From Tridacna crocea (lineage: Eukaryota > Mollusca > Bivalvia > Cardiida > Cardiidae), in assembly GCA_943736015.1 (NCBI GenBank), contig OX031066.1, positions 24,412,127-24,476,126 on the forward strand: DNA of 64,000 nt, read 5' to 3'. Under the pieces are notes generated by a model. It made no database searches. It was not told the origin of the DNA and worked only from the letters and a program-made list of their open reading frames with translations. This document shows positions 11,675-22,224 of this stretch, piece after piece (the first letter of the stretch is position 1; every line of letters begins with the position of its first letter). The translations under genes were made by a program, and so were the position numbers.

Positions 11675-11905
11675 TTAACTCTTTACCACACAATTCCGAC
11701 TTTTAATGACCCTGGGAGAGAATCCTATAGAAAACATTTTGGGAAAAGGAGAAAATGCTGGTTACCAGCATTTTCTCCTTTTCCCCACAATATTTTCTAC
11801 CATATCAAAGTGAAAAATCATTTTTTTTTTAAAGATTTAATTTGTTGTCTGCAGATGCTTTGAATTTGGTTCAGTCCAAAAAACTGTCATTTGGTAAAGT
11901 GTTAA
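11675..11905. mobile_element. TTAA MITE
   Basis: TTAACTCTTTACCACACAAT to TTTGGTAAAGTGTTAA; palindrome 11730-11798. Confidence 0.9.
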
Positions 11906-11932
11906 AATGAACAATGCTCTGAAAAAAGGTTT

Positions 11933-12153
11933 TTAACTCTTTACCAAACGACAAAAGTTAAGGCTTGTCCAAATTAAAAGCATTTGCAGAAAACAAAATG
12001 TAAGTGACTGAAAAATAAAAATTTGTTTTGTAAGGGTAGAAAACATTGAGGGAAAAAGAGAAAATGCTGGTTACCAGCTTTTTCTCCTTTTCCCACAATG
12101 TTTTCAAAAAGGCTTCATTCTCAGGGGTGTTAAAAGTCTTCATAGTGTGGTTA
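11933..12153. mobile_element. TTAA MITE, first of a joined pair
   Basis: TTAACTCTTTACCAAACGAC; palindrome 12038-12106; runs directly into the next copy at TGTGGTTACC. Confidence 0.85.
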
Positions 12154-12424
12154 CCAAATGACAAACCCTTGGACTGGTCCAAATTGAAAGCATCTGCAGA
12201 TGATAAAATAAAGGTGACTCAAACACTGAAGTTTGAGTTAGGAAGGGTAGAAAGCATTGTGGGAAAAGGAAAGAAAATGCTGTTTATTCACATTTTTTCC
12301 TTTTTTCACTATCTTTTTCACCCTTTCCAAATCAAGTTTCAATTTTTGATTCACATTTATTTTGTTGTCTGCAAATGCTTTTAATTTGGACTAGTCCACA
12401 ATTTTGTCCTTTGGGAAAGAGTTG
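12149..12424. mobile_element. TTAA MITE, second of a joined pair
   Basis: GTTACCAAATGACAAACCC to TTTGGGAAAGAGTTG; imperfect palindrome 12253-12320. Confidence 0.8.
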
Positions 12425-12489
12425 AGATTTGTTCACTTGGATTGATATCACTCTATCAATAAGTTGAAAAATAAAAGAACAACAACAAC

Positions 12490-14012
12490 AAAACAAGAGG
12501 ACCATGATGGGTCTATATCGCTCACCCGAGTACCAAGCATCAAAGGTCTAATATGAAAATAAATACCAAATATCAAAATTCAAGGCAAATTGATAATGAA
12601 ACAACAGCACGAAAATGTTGCAATTTGACTTGAGACTTTGAAGTTCCACTCCAAACAAGCAAGAAATACTGTAAAAAATTCTTGCATACTGTACTCCGTA
12701 ATATTGAAACAAACATGCATACCATGTTTGAAGTCGTTCTGACTTGAACTTGAGATGACACAGTTATATTCCGGACAGGCACTAAATGCTGTAAAAATTA
12801 CATTCAAAGAGAAATAACTCAGCACAAGGTAGAACTACAATTCTTGTGCGCTGCACTTTAAAATTTTGCAACAAATAAGCATACCAAATTTCAAGTCATT
12901 CCTACTTAAGATGACAAAGTTTTGCTCCAGACAAGCGAGACATGCTATGAAAATGAAGGTCAAGGGGGAATAACTTAAAATTTGTGCTAGGAAGAGTTAT
13001 GGTTCTTGTGCACAGCACTCTTTAATTTTTTAACAATCATGCATATCAAATTTGAAGATGTTCAGGCTGTAGATGACAAAGTTATATACCAGACAAGCAG
13101 AAAATGCTGTAAAAATGACAAAGGGAAATAACTCATAGAATGAAGACAGTATGAGTTAGAGTTATGGTTCTTTCACAATGCACTCTGTATTATTGCAGCA
13201 AACACAAATGCCAAGTTTCAAGTCAATCGGACTGGAGATGACAAAGTTACACTCTAGACTAAGAACTATTCTAAAGAATTTTCTAATTCAAGGGCAAATA
13301 AGTCCAGTTGTTCTGGTCCAATTATACCCATAATGAAACTCATCCAAGATATTAGAGTCATATATATTTTGAACAAGTTGGGTACTGATTGGTTGACATT
13401 TGTAGATGCTAGAGTGTAAACAAAGTCAAATATAGCAATTTTTCTCATTCAAGGGCAAATAACTCCAGTTGTTCTGGTATGATTACACCCATAATTGAAC
13501 TCATCCAAGTTTTACGGTCATGTATATTTTGACCAAGTTTGGTGCAGATTGGTTAATATTTGTAGATGCTAGAGGGTAAATAAAATAAAATATAGTAATT
13601 TTTCTAATTCAGGGGCAAATAACTTCAGATGTTCTGGTCCGATTAGAGCCAAAATCAAATTCATTGGAGATCTTATCGTCATACATACTTTGACCAAGTT
13701 TGGTGCTGATTGGTTGATATTTGTAGATGTAAGAGTCTAAACAAAGTGAAATATAGCAATTTTTCTAATTCAAGGGCAAATAACTCCAGATGTTCCCATC
13801 CGATTAGAGCCAAAATCGAACTAATCCGAGATCTTATGGTCATACATTCTTTGATCAAGTTTGATGCTGTTTGGTTGATATTTGTAGATGCTAGAGTGTA
13901 AACAAGGAAATGTGAACGGACAGACGACGGATGTACAGACGGACAGACGTCGACGGGCGGTGAGTGATCACAATAGCTCACTCTGAGCACTTCGTGCTCA
14001 GGTGAGCTAAAA
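12490..14012 (+). repeat. Long mollusc dispersed repeat with ~150-160 bp internal tandem units
   Basis: Starts AACAAGAGGACCATGATGG..ATCGCTCACC and ends in a GAGCACTTCGTGCTC hairpin followed by AGGTGAGCTAAAA. The interior holds units such as GGCAAATAACTCCAG about every 160 bp. A hairpin followed by CTAA near the end recalls a Helitron 3' end, but the 5' end does not begin TC, so the class is open. Confidence 0.75.
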
Positions 14013-14354
14013 ACAGTCAAATATACTATGAATTTTCACACTTTTATTAATAGACTCTTAGCTTGTATGGGAGCATGTTTATATACATGTATCTACTGTT
14101 AAAGCTTTGTAAATGAAGACTTGCATGACAATGTTTTTCTCGGAACTTCCGAGGGAGCCTTTGGTCTTCTTTTTCCTTTGTCGGTGTTCTTTCTATTACA
14201 TGCACATATCTCTATGTACTCTGTAGTTATAGCACTTTACTTTCTTTTCTTTTCCTCTGCGTCAATTTGTGTTTTCTAGTCAAGTCTGAAACTAGCCTGT
14301 GTAATAATTGGTTACTTAAATTCACTATCATCCTTGCATAACTGCACCAATCCA

Positions 14355-14474
14355 TCAACTTTCCACTCCTTTTATTTCTAATTTGTATATAGTTATACGT
14401 CCAAAAAAGTCTGTGCTATTATTGAACACTAATCTTAGAATCTGTACACATGCTGGACTTTGCAACTGAAAAAT
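14355..14474 (-). CDS. NR2C2AP: NR2C2AP terminal coding exon 4
   Basis: Starts after TTATTCAG and encodes IFQLQSPACVQILRLVF, then NNSTDFFGRITIYKLEI, and stops at TGA. The STDFFGR motif matches the conserved C terminus (ATDFFGR in human). Confidence 0.92.
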   Translation of the reverse strand: MFQLQSPACVQILRLVFNNSTDFFGRITIYKLEIKGVES

Positions 14475-17400
14475 CTGAATAACTGTTAAGGAAATATCTT
14501 ATTGAAAAACTATCACATTCCTTAGAAAAATTTATAGAGAGCAAAGTTCTTTATTCTTAAACTTTTTGTTTGAGACATCTACCAAAAATTTTCAAAACCA
14601 TTTAAAATCTACAGTGAGTGACTTTGCCCTTCTGTAAACAACAATAGATAAAACTCAGGAAATATTTTCAGTCTAGTGATAAGAAGTTGATAACTGCATT
14701 GTCTGTTTACTAAACAACAAAATTTTGAACTTGTAAAGATCCAAAGCATTTGTAGGTAATAAATTCAGTATCACAGAAATGGTTAAAATAGTCTTTGAAA
14801 GGGTTGAAATATTTTGAGAAAAGGGGAAAATGCTGTTAACCAGAATTTTCTCCTTTTTCCAAACTGCTTTTAACCCTTTACCAAACAGCAAAGTAATAGA
14901 CTGGTCCAAATTAAAAGCATTTGCAGATGACAAAATAAATGTGACTAAACAATTCAAATGCCATTTAGGAGCGGTAGAAAACATTGTGGGAAAAGGAGAA
15001 AATGCTGGTTACCAGCATTTTCTCCTTTTCCCACAATGTTTTCAAAAGGCCTCTTTCTCAGGGTCGTTGAAAGTCGGGATTGTGTGGTAAAGAGTTAAGA
15101 AAGCTGTCTGACTGGCATTGTCTCCTTTTCTGAATTTGCTTTGCTTTACAAAACATCAAAATTTAAGGTTTGTCCAAATAAAAAGCATTTGCAGACAACA
15201 AAATAAAAGTGACTGAACATTTGAAATTTGATTTGTGAGGGGTAGAAAACATTGAGGGAAAAGGAGAAAATGCTGGTTACCAGCATTTTCTCCTTTTCCC
15301 ACAATGTTTTCTACAGGCTTCTTTCTCAGGGGCGTCAAAAGTAGGGATTGTGTGGTAATGGGTTAAAATGGCTATCAACTGCATCTTATTTCTACACTGA
15401 AAATGTTCCAGCTGGTTCATATGACACGAAAGGGGCTATAATCAATCAGAAATGGATTTGCAAGGATATTTGTGTCGAGTTGACATCATCTGGATAGAAC
15501 TCCTGTATTCTGCTATAGTTTTCGGATGGTTCTTTCTTGCCCTCTATTAAACACTCCCTGCCAGCAAATCCTCCCTGAAACTGTATATGAATCTCCTCAA
15601 CTGTGACCAATCTTTCAAAGTCTATCTGTATCCACTGTGGAGACCCCTATCAAAATATTGTTGGATATTTCTCTTAGTATTCAATCTTGCATTAGTAGCA
15701 CAAGATAAAGTACTATATAGCAACAGACTGATGTTTGCATATTTCAGAAGTGGTTCCACTTCCACTGTCACCAACTCTTTACCACTTGACAAAATTTTAG
15801 AACTGTCCGAATTGAAAGCATTTGCAGACAACAAAATAACTGCTGTCCAAAACATAAAATTTGTCTTTAAAAGGGGTAGAAAATATTGTGGGGCAAGAAC
15901 AGCAAACATACAGTTTTTTCTCCTTCTCCAAAATTGTTTCCAAAAGCTTTCTTCCTCATTGAATGAATTACAGTTTAACCCTTTCCCAAACAAGCCCTGG
16001 TTTTACGTGTCTGCATTAACAGTCTTTTGAAAACACTGTAGAAAAAGGAGAAATTGCTCGTAACGAGCAATTTCTCCTTTTCCCACAGTGTTTTCTACCC
16101 TTTTTGAGAACTGTCTGCCATTTTCTCCAAATCTAAAATTGTCGTCTGCAAACTCTTTTGGTTTGAAAGAGTCCAAAATTTTTTGTTTGGGAAAGGGTTA
16201 ACTCCGCTAAACAGCTTAGGTCATATCACGCGGGTCAGTGTATGTACTTGTGTGTTTCCTGGCTTTCTCACACAAGTACCGACACAACTGTCTTTCCAAG
16301 TCACTACCCTCACATGCATCAGAGGTGCGAGGCGAAAAATTGCCACAAAGAAAGTTTGCCTTAATCCGGTATCAAACTCACAGCCACCAGGTCATGAGTC
16401 AGATATGCTAACAACTGAGCTAACCAACAGGCTCTTCTTTCCTTGGGTCCTTGAAATATACTCTCTCAAAAAAGAAACGCAACATACAGAAAATAGGAAA
16501 TTTACTTCATATATTATTTTCATAATTTATGATATAAATAATTTACACAGGAATGCAAAAATTGGCACACTTCTTGTTCATGAGTTCTTTTACCTTGGAA
16601 TATCACAGTTTGTCACATATTGTCAATAAATCACTCATAAATTATATAAATAATATATGAAGTAAATTTCCTATTTTCTGTATGTTGCGTTTCTTTTTTG
16701 AGAGAGTATATATTCACTGTTTAGGAGAGATTTAGGCTTCCAGCATTTTCTCCTTTTCCCACAATGTTTTCAGAGGGTTTTTTTCCACAAGGTCATTATC
16801 AAAATGCTCTAAAGCACTGATGGCTAGGGGCAAATGGAAAGTGCATATCATGTGTAGAGCAATTGGATACACACCATACAAGTCTTATCAATCAAATATC
16901 AATTACCCCTCTTTCCATATACATCCAAAGGTGTACACACAGCAATGGCCGAGCTTTCAATTTCTATTTTACATCACGGATGAATAACTTGTAATGTGTT
17001 AGGCAGTTTTGAGGGGTGTGTCGTTTCAAGACAATAAGAAATGGCAGTTGCAGTTCCAGCAAATCAGAGACAGTGAATAGCGCACATTTATACATGATGT
17101 GGAGAGTGGTTGCAGTTTTCATGCAAAAGTCTGAAACATGGTTACTAAGAATTATGGACATTTCGTACCATAACAATTTTGTACCAGTCATTTCGTACCA
17201 TAGGACTGGTCATTTCGTAGCATGAAATTACCATTTCGTACCATAGTATTAGTCATTTCGAACCATGATTTCACCATTTTGTACCATATTTGTGGTCATT
17301 TTGTATCATGATTTCACCGAGAAAATCTATTTAAATAATAGAAAATAACAGTCGAACTTTGATAAATAATACTTGCAATATAAGATAAGATTATAGTAGA

Positions 17401-20202
17401 TACAAACGAAACATAATGGATGAATGTGTAGATGAATAACACAATGATGATATTTTTTGCTTTTGCATTCGACATTTCTATTTCAATTTTGTAACAAACA
17501 TCAAACAAATTATTTTCAAATTGTAATTACCAATCATGTAACAAACATCAACCAAACAATGTAATTATCTATCAACTGTGTTAAACATCAATTGTTTCCT
17601 TTAATTGATTAGCCAATATTTACTTTATACATATGCAACAAATGCAGCTGTTAAAAAATTTTGCAAATTATAAAAGGAACATTTTAAAAAAAAAAATCAT
17701 CGAAAAACACATCTTAATAACCTTAAGGTAAATAAACTATCAACTTGGTACAAATTCTTAAGTTATGGTACGAATTTGAAATATTATGGTACAAAATGGT
17801 CAATGCATGGTACGAGATGGTAATCCTTTGGTACGAAATGGTAATACAGTGTATAATATATGGTACGAAATGGTTATGGTACGAAATGTCTGTATACTGT
17901 TACTAAGGCTAGGTGCCATTGTCCCCTAGCCAAAAACCAGGTATTATGGGAAAAGGGGACCATGCTGCTTATCAGCATTTTTTTTTTACAAAAACTGCTC
18001 ATGCAAAGACATGCAAAGAAAGCTTATGCCAGTTGTACTTTCTTTCTTTGGATTTGGATAAGTCTGTCAAAAACTTAACTGCTTTATTTTTTCACTACTT
18101 TTGTTTTCTTCAGAGGTCTCTAACACCATAATTCCTAAGAAGAAAACTATTCTGAAACAATTATTTGCCAGAGAAAACTAAACCTGATCTGAATTCCAGC
18201 ATGTATCATCATCTGTGTCCACCAAGTGCTTTTTGCCAAACTGCTTAGTATCTCTATTTAGCACAGAACTAACCCTGTAAAAGAAATGAATATATACAAA
18301 ATCAAAAACTGCATGTTGACAAGTGTCACATTCATAAAAATGCCTTTTCAATCTCTTTATCAGTTTAATTTTGATTGTCATACATGTAACTTTACAATGT
18401 ATACACAGAGCTCCAGATAGAGGGAGTGATTTTGATTTTGAAATTGAAAATATTATACTCCACTAACCCATATGTTGTGGGTACTCATTAGAATCGTCTC
18501 AATGTAGGGTTTCTGAGAGAAATTATGGATGTAAAATGCCATTTCTCTCTCATATCAAGAGTTCTGACAATGTATGCAACAACAATTGTATGACGTCAAA
18601 AAGCTTGAATCATTCTACCCTACATTGGACAACCACCGAGCTACCTGGGCGAGCAAAAATCGATCAGGACATTCAAGTAGCATTAAACAATACCCTGAAC
18701 ATTTCCAAATTATGGTTAATATCATAATTTCTTGGTTAAAATTAGATGTAAAAAAGGAAATGTCTGTATGGCATGTTCTATGTTTAAAAGCTTTTCTTAT
18801 CTGGGTGAAAATATCATCAATGTGGACCGCTAGTTGGTAACCATTATTCTCCTCACAATCACAAAAAATGTCATCAGAGCATTCCTTCAGACTGAAGGTG
18901 GTCTAAGGGGTAAGTATGGTACCTTGAAACAAAAAGCTGTCTGTTTGTGTCGCAACAACCCCTTAGTGGGTGCAATCAGCCACATTGTGACGGGTCACTA
19001 GCCGTCATAGCTGAGTTGACTAAAGTCACTTTAGATAATTCTGCCATGGATACATAAACCTGTACTCAAGTGTTGGTGCAATTATGTACCAAGGTTGGAC
19101 TCATCATAGGACTTGCAGTTCAAACAGTCAAATACTACACATAGACATAGTATTGGACCAGGAATCAAGCTTGTAAATGCCCAGATATGGGGACTTTTTT
19201 TTTTTTTCAAACTGAATGGGAAAAAGGGGACTGCCATTTTGGAGGAAGTCAATATAAATCTTGCAGATGATGATTTCAGTAGAAACGTCTAAAAGATGGG
19301 TCGGCTTAAAATACACATTAGAAATTTTCCACTTAATGGATGAAAGAGAAATCCTTTGACTAGATCTACATGAAAATAGTTATGGTCTGAAATTGACCGC
19401 TGAGCAAAAAATTTTCACTACTATTTTAAGTCAACTGTCTGAAACACGTCACTCTATAATCCAAGATGGAACAGAATGGCTTAGGATGAAGCACATAGCA
19501 CAAAATCGAGAAAAAAAATAGAAAAAGGAAAGTCACTGGTCAGCCGTAGGTTAGGCTTAATAAAACCATGGTACTAAAAGGCATGAATATGGGACGAACA
19601 TGAAAAAATTATGGTCTGAAATTATTTAACCCATTACCTCACAATCCCTACTTTTGATGCCCCCGAGAAAGAAGGCTTTAGAAAACATTGTGGGAAGAGG
19701 AGAAAATGCTAGTAACCAGCATTTTCTCCTTTTCCCACAATGTTTTCTACCCATCGCAAAACAAATATATAATTTTCAGTCACTTTTATTTTGTCGTCTG
19801 CAAATGCTTTCGATTTGGACAAACCTAGAATTTTGTCGTTTGGCAATGAGTTAAACTATAGCACAAAATGGTAAAGTTATGCTAGGAAGTGCCTGGTACG
19901 AAATGGTTATGGTACGAAACGTCCGTTATTCTTGGAAATTTACTGATTTTAAGCAAACATTGTAAATTAACAATGAAAGAAGAAATGGAAATAAAGGAAA
20001 AAATTATCTACATTCTCTGTGACAGCGGTTTTCTAAACAAAGAGTGTTTTTCTCAATTTATTGAAAAATATTCTAACCGTAAGTGATGTGAATCTATCTC
20101 TAAGGAGGCTGACATGTTTATCAAAAGTGATTAGCTAATATGTCGTAACAATTTAGCGTTATAACATTACCTTTTCGTGGTCCCAGAAGGAAATATTTGC
20201 AT
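14355..20202 (-). CDS. NR2C2AP: NR2C2AP (nuclear receptor 2C2-associated protein, TRA16)
   Basis: Small protein with a discoidin/galactose-binding-like beta-sandwich; in mammals it binds and represses the orphan nuclear receptor NR2C2 (TR4). Coding exons are 20202-20171, 18274-18184, 15646-15470 and 14474-14355. Phases fit and the product is 139 aa, the length I recall for human. Seen: RVSSVLNRDTKQFGKKHL, DDTCWNSDQ, PQW near residue 44, HIQFQGGFAGREC, FYPDD and STDFFGRITIY at the C terminus, all collinear with the vertebrate protein. The first exon (10 residues) is the least certain part. The last intron has minor-spliceosome signals and AT-AG ends. Introns are large and full of MITEs, a mariner-like MITE and a 9-bp-TSD element. 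The gene is head to head with INTS14. Confidence 0.93.
14698..14873. mobile_element. TTAA MITE, truncated, joined to next
   Basis: GTTTACTAAACAACAAAATT left end; palindrome at 14808-14870; right half replaced by the next element. In the U12 intron. Confidence 0.75.
14870..15098. mobile_element. TTAA MITE
   Basis: TTAACCCTTTACCAAACAGC to TGTGGTAAAGAGTTAA; perfect palindrome 14977-15044. In the U12 intron. Confidence 0.92.
15136..15366. mobile_element. TTAA MITE
   Basis: GCTTTACAAAACATC to TGTGGTAATGGGTTAA; palindrome 15246-15314. In the U12 intron, about 100 bases from its 5' splice site. Confidence 0.9.
15470..15646 (-). CDS. NR2C2AP: NR2C2AP coding exon 3
   Basis: 177 bp, phase 0 to 0; acceptor ttgatag. 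Encodes GSPQWIQIDF, IHIQFQGGFAGREC and EFYPDDVNSTQ. It has no GT donor: the exon is followed directly by ATATCCTT, the U12-type 5' splice consensus. Confidence 0.92.
15771..15978. mobile_element. TTAA MITE, decayed, joined to next
   Basis: CAACTCTTTACCACTTGAC left end; palindrome eroded (15880-15945); right TTAA shared with the next copy. Confidence 0.8.
15975..16201. mobile_element. TTAA MITE, GCTCGTAACGAGC hairpin variant
   Basis: TTAACCCTTTCCCAAACAAG to TTTGGGAAAGGGTTAA. Hairpin GGAGAAATTGCTCG TAACGAGCAATTTCTCC at 16040-16082. Confidence 0.92.
16205..16437 (-). repeat. tRNA-derived SINE
   Basis: Minus strand: GTTGGTTAGCTCAGTTGTTAG (A box) and GAGTTTGATACC (B box). Body shared with the copy at 44518. 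It follows directly on a TTAA MITE. Confidence 0.8.
16457..16712. mobile_element. Mariner-like MITE with ~63-bp terminal inverted repeats
   Basis: Begins TACTCTCTCAAAAAAGAAAC and ends with its exact complement, flanked by TA/TATA. The TIRs match over about 63 bases. The terminus is typical of Tc1/mariner-type MITEs. Lies in the NR2C2AP intron between exons 2 and 3. Confidence 0.85.
16738..16800. repeat. TTAA MITE half arm
   Basis: CCAGCATTTTCTCCTTTTCC then CACAATGTTTTC; the left arm is absent. Confidence 0.7.
17150..17898. mobile_element. 749-bp element with inverted arms of TGGTACGAAATG repeats
   Basis: Left arm holds six or more spaced copies of CATTTCGTACCAT; right arm holds the same motif inverted (ATGGTACGAAATG). 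Both ends show GACATTTCGTACCATAAC within the terminal inverted repeat. A perfect 9 bp direct repeat GTTACTAAG flanks it (17141-17149, 17899-17907). 9 bp duplications fit Mutator/Foldback-type elements. No coding capacity. It lies in an NR2C2AP intron (exons 2 to 3). Confidence 0.8.
17935..17985. repeat. Decayed TTAA MITE hairpin
   Basis: GGGAAAAGGGGACCATGCTG..CAGCATTTTTTTTTT; only the hairpin core is visible. Confidence 0.45.
18184..18274 (-). CDS. NR2C2AP: NR2C2AP coding exon 2
   Basis: Acceptor cttttacag, donor GTTTAG. Encodes VSSVLNRDTKQFGKKHL and then DDTCWNSDQ, almost identical to the vertebrate protein. Confidence 0.95.
19626..19854. mobile_element. TTAA MITE
   Basis: TTAACCCATTACCTCACAAT to TTTGGCAATGAGTTAA; palindrome 19681-19749. 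In NR2C2AP intron 1. Confidence 0.92.
19888..19926 (+). repeat. Solo fragment of the TGGTACGAAATG element
   Basis: CTGGTACGAAATGGTTATGG followed by TACGAAACGTCCG; matches the right end of the 17150-17898 element. Confidence 0.7.
20171..20202 (-). CDS. NR2C2AP: NR2C2AP coding exon 1 (predicted)
   Basis: Short exon starting ATGCAAATATTTCC and ending in phase 2 at donor AAAAG|GTAATG. It was chosen because it supplies AG to complete the arginine codon of RVSSVL and gives a protein of expected length. Its residues are not conserved enough to prove it. Confidence 0.55.
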
Positions 20203-20420
20203 GAAATACCTTATCTTAGAAAGAGGATGGTGACTATATGTTTCATTTTTTCTGAACCAGAATTTCTTGACCAGAAGAATATCGCGACATTCCAAATTTC
20301 GTCCGGCGTAATTATTTCAACACGACGTAAGAAACACTTCAAGTTGGACGTTGAAATATTCCTGACTGTGTAAGTTTAATTTGGCACAAGTGACAGGGGC
20401 CTTTAAATAGAAGATTTTTG
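20203..20420. promoter_or_regulatory. Candidate shared NR2C2AP/INTS14 promoter region
   Basis: CpG-containing patch (TATCGCGA, GTCCGGCG, CACGACG) in otherwise AT-rich DNA, directly upstream of the NR2C2AP start. On the plus strand GTAAGA (20327) or GTAATT (20307) could be the donor of a noncoding first INTS14 exon joining to the acceptor at 22821. No TATA box seen. Inference from layout. Confidence 0.3.
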
Positions 20421-20629
20421 TCACAAGAGGACTTGCAGCTGTTTCAAATATTGCATTTGATGGACTGGCAATTTTACCAAGAGCTCTGATGTTTTCAACA
20501 CGATTGTAATTTGAAGATATGATCCCATTCTTTGAGCCACATTTATTTGTCTTCATCTGCAAATGCTTTGAATTTGGGCAAGTCTGAAAGTTTATCATCT
20601 AGCTTGCAACAGGAAAAAAGGAACATTTT

Positions 20630-20890
20630 GGCATTTGTGTAAAGTGTCGTCTCAGATCAGCCTGCGAAGGCTAATCCAAGATGGCACTTTAAGTTTATTG
20701 CTACATTAGGTTTTGTGTTACAGTAGACTTGCTCAAAAGAGAAAATTACTTAAAATCAGAAATCGTTGTTTCAGAGTAGCCTACTTAGACTGCACAGGTT
20801 TATTTGGGATAACACTTTACGCAAATGTCTGAATGCCCCTTTTCCCATTATGGCGTGTTGCAAGCCATCTGGTAAAGGGTTAACAAAACA
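20630..20890. repeat. 'GTGTCGTCTCAGATCAGCCTG' hairpin fragments
   Basis: Decayed relatives of the 50.4 kb hairpins (AAGTGTCGTCTCAGATCAGC; TAGACTGCACAGG..ACACTTTACGCAAATG), plus a TTAA MITE end at 20868-20882 (GGTAAAGGGTTAA). Another fragment at 21205-21275. Confidence 0.55.
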
Positions 20891-20934
20891 ATCAGCTTAC
20901 ATCTTCCAAAACCAGCTGTCTTTGATACAATGAC

Positions 20935-21020
20935 ATCTCGATAGGTGATTGCAACACTATTCTAAGTGCCTGTACAATGTACAGGCACTTAGAATAGTAT
21001 TGCACTCACCTATCGATCTG
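20935..21020. repeat. ~80-bp near-perfect palindrome
   Basis: CGATAGGTGATTGCAACACT..CTAAGTGCCTGTACA, then its complement TGTACAGGCACTTAGAATAG..CACCTATCG. Only two or three mismatches; no other copy in the window. Confidence 0.85.
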
Positions 21021-21297
21021 TGACTTGTTAATAGGTATTTAGAAGCAATTTGCAAAGCAGATGTATCCCATAACTTACTGGGAAATTGATTTATTTATCA
21101 TCTAAAAAGATATGGGGGACTCACTGGCAAAAGGGGATTAGTACATTTTCTTTTCATTTTTCTGTTTTTTGCAAGCTTACTGTTGGATAAAATCTTTTGT
21201 TGTTGTAAAGTGCTGTCTCAGATAAGCCTGTACAGACTGCGACATTTTACGCAAATGTCCCATGTCGCACGCCATATAAAGTTATTTGTCACATAAC

Positions 21298-21440
21298 TTG
21301 GGGTCCAGCGTGACTCAGTGGTGAAGTGTAGAGTTGTACCCGGGAGTCCACTAGGTTCAAGCGGCACTGGATCAACTTGATTTTTCAAGGGAATGTCTTT
21401 GGGAAGGAGTCTTCAGAGCCTAGTACTGTTAAAACCCAGA
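21298..21440 (+). repeat. tRNA-like SINE fragment
   Basis: GGGTCCAGCGTGACTCAGTGG (A-box-like) and AGGTTCAAGCGG (B-box-like), spaced as in a tRNA. No folded tRNA can be drawn, so a SINE rather than a tRNA gene. Confidence 0.55.
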
Positions 21441-21594
21441 AAAAATATTAATGAGTGTTTGCTGTTATATTACTAAAATTATGTTGAAGGTTGTGGAAAA
21501 CACCATTCAACCAACCATCATTTCATCTAAAACCAAATCGACCAAATCATGAGTTGAAGTGGTCTTTAGCTATACAGAAAATTTAATGATAGCT

Positions 21595-21770
21595 TTTACT
21601 TTTTACCAAATGACAAATTTTTAGAATGGCTCAAATGGTAACATTTATTCTTGATAGAGTAGAAAACATTGTAGGCAAAGGAGAAAATGCTGGTTTCCTG
21701 CATTTTCTCCTTTTCCCTGAATGTTTTCAAAAGGCTTCTCACCTTGGATTGTTTAGTAAAGAGTTTAAGT
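21595..21770. mobile_element. TTAA MITE, internally shortened
   Basis: TTTTTACCAAATGAC to TTTAGTAAAGAGTTTAAG; palindrome 21660-21728. Confidence 0.85.
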
Positions 21771-22224
21771 TTAGACCCAGCTAAACTGGGTGAGTACTTT
21801 TGCCAGTGCATAATACCCTCATTTATAGAGCAAGGGTCATAGAAGTGACTAGGTGTCTTTCTCATTTTGGACTTCCAGTGTTTAGATGTAATCATACAGT
21901 ATGAACCGGTAGCAGACTTGAGCCTTCACCTTCACATTGCAGCACGGTGAGGATATTCATCAATTTCAATACACATTTAGTTTTTTACTATAAAACCATA
22001 TTTACATATATGACGCATCATGCAAAAAGGGACCATCTGGGAACTGCAAAAGTTTCGAACCTGATCACACTGCGCAGATTGTCCAGGCTGATCAGGCTGA
22101 TCAGGTTTGACACTTCGCTTTTATGGTACTTTTTGGATGAAAATGGGTCATTCTACCTTACTATACAATCATTTCTTAACTATCAGCTTGAAATTGACCT
22201 GATCCATCTTTGATCTGTTTTCAT

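Larger units (their letters stand above)
14475..15469 (-). other. NR2C2AP: U12-type AT-AG intron of NR2C2AP
   Basis: Minus-strand 5' splice site ATATCCTTG at 15469-15461 matches the minor-spliceosome consensus. A perfect branch-point consensus TTCCTTAAC lies at 14493-14485, with its branch adenosine 11-12 nt from the CAG at 14477-14475. That spacing is typical of U12 introns. Three hairpin MITEs lie inside. Confidence 0.85.

Noticed and set aside
12490..14012. Helitron assignment for the long mollusc repeat
   Set aside because: A hairpin and CTAA near the 3' end are suggestive, but there is no 5' TC and no clear A/T insertion site, so the class is left open.
15430..15470. NR2C2AP ending by readthrough at TGA after exon 3
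   Set aside because: It would remove the conserved STDFFGR end, which is present in frame at 14355-14474 with U12 splice signals joining the two.
15587..16030. Plus-strand ORFs over NR2C2AP exon 3
   Set aside because: They are shadows antisense to a conserved exon and MITE sequence.
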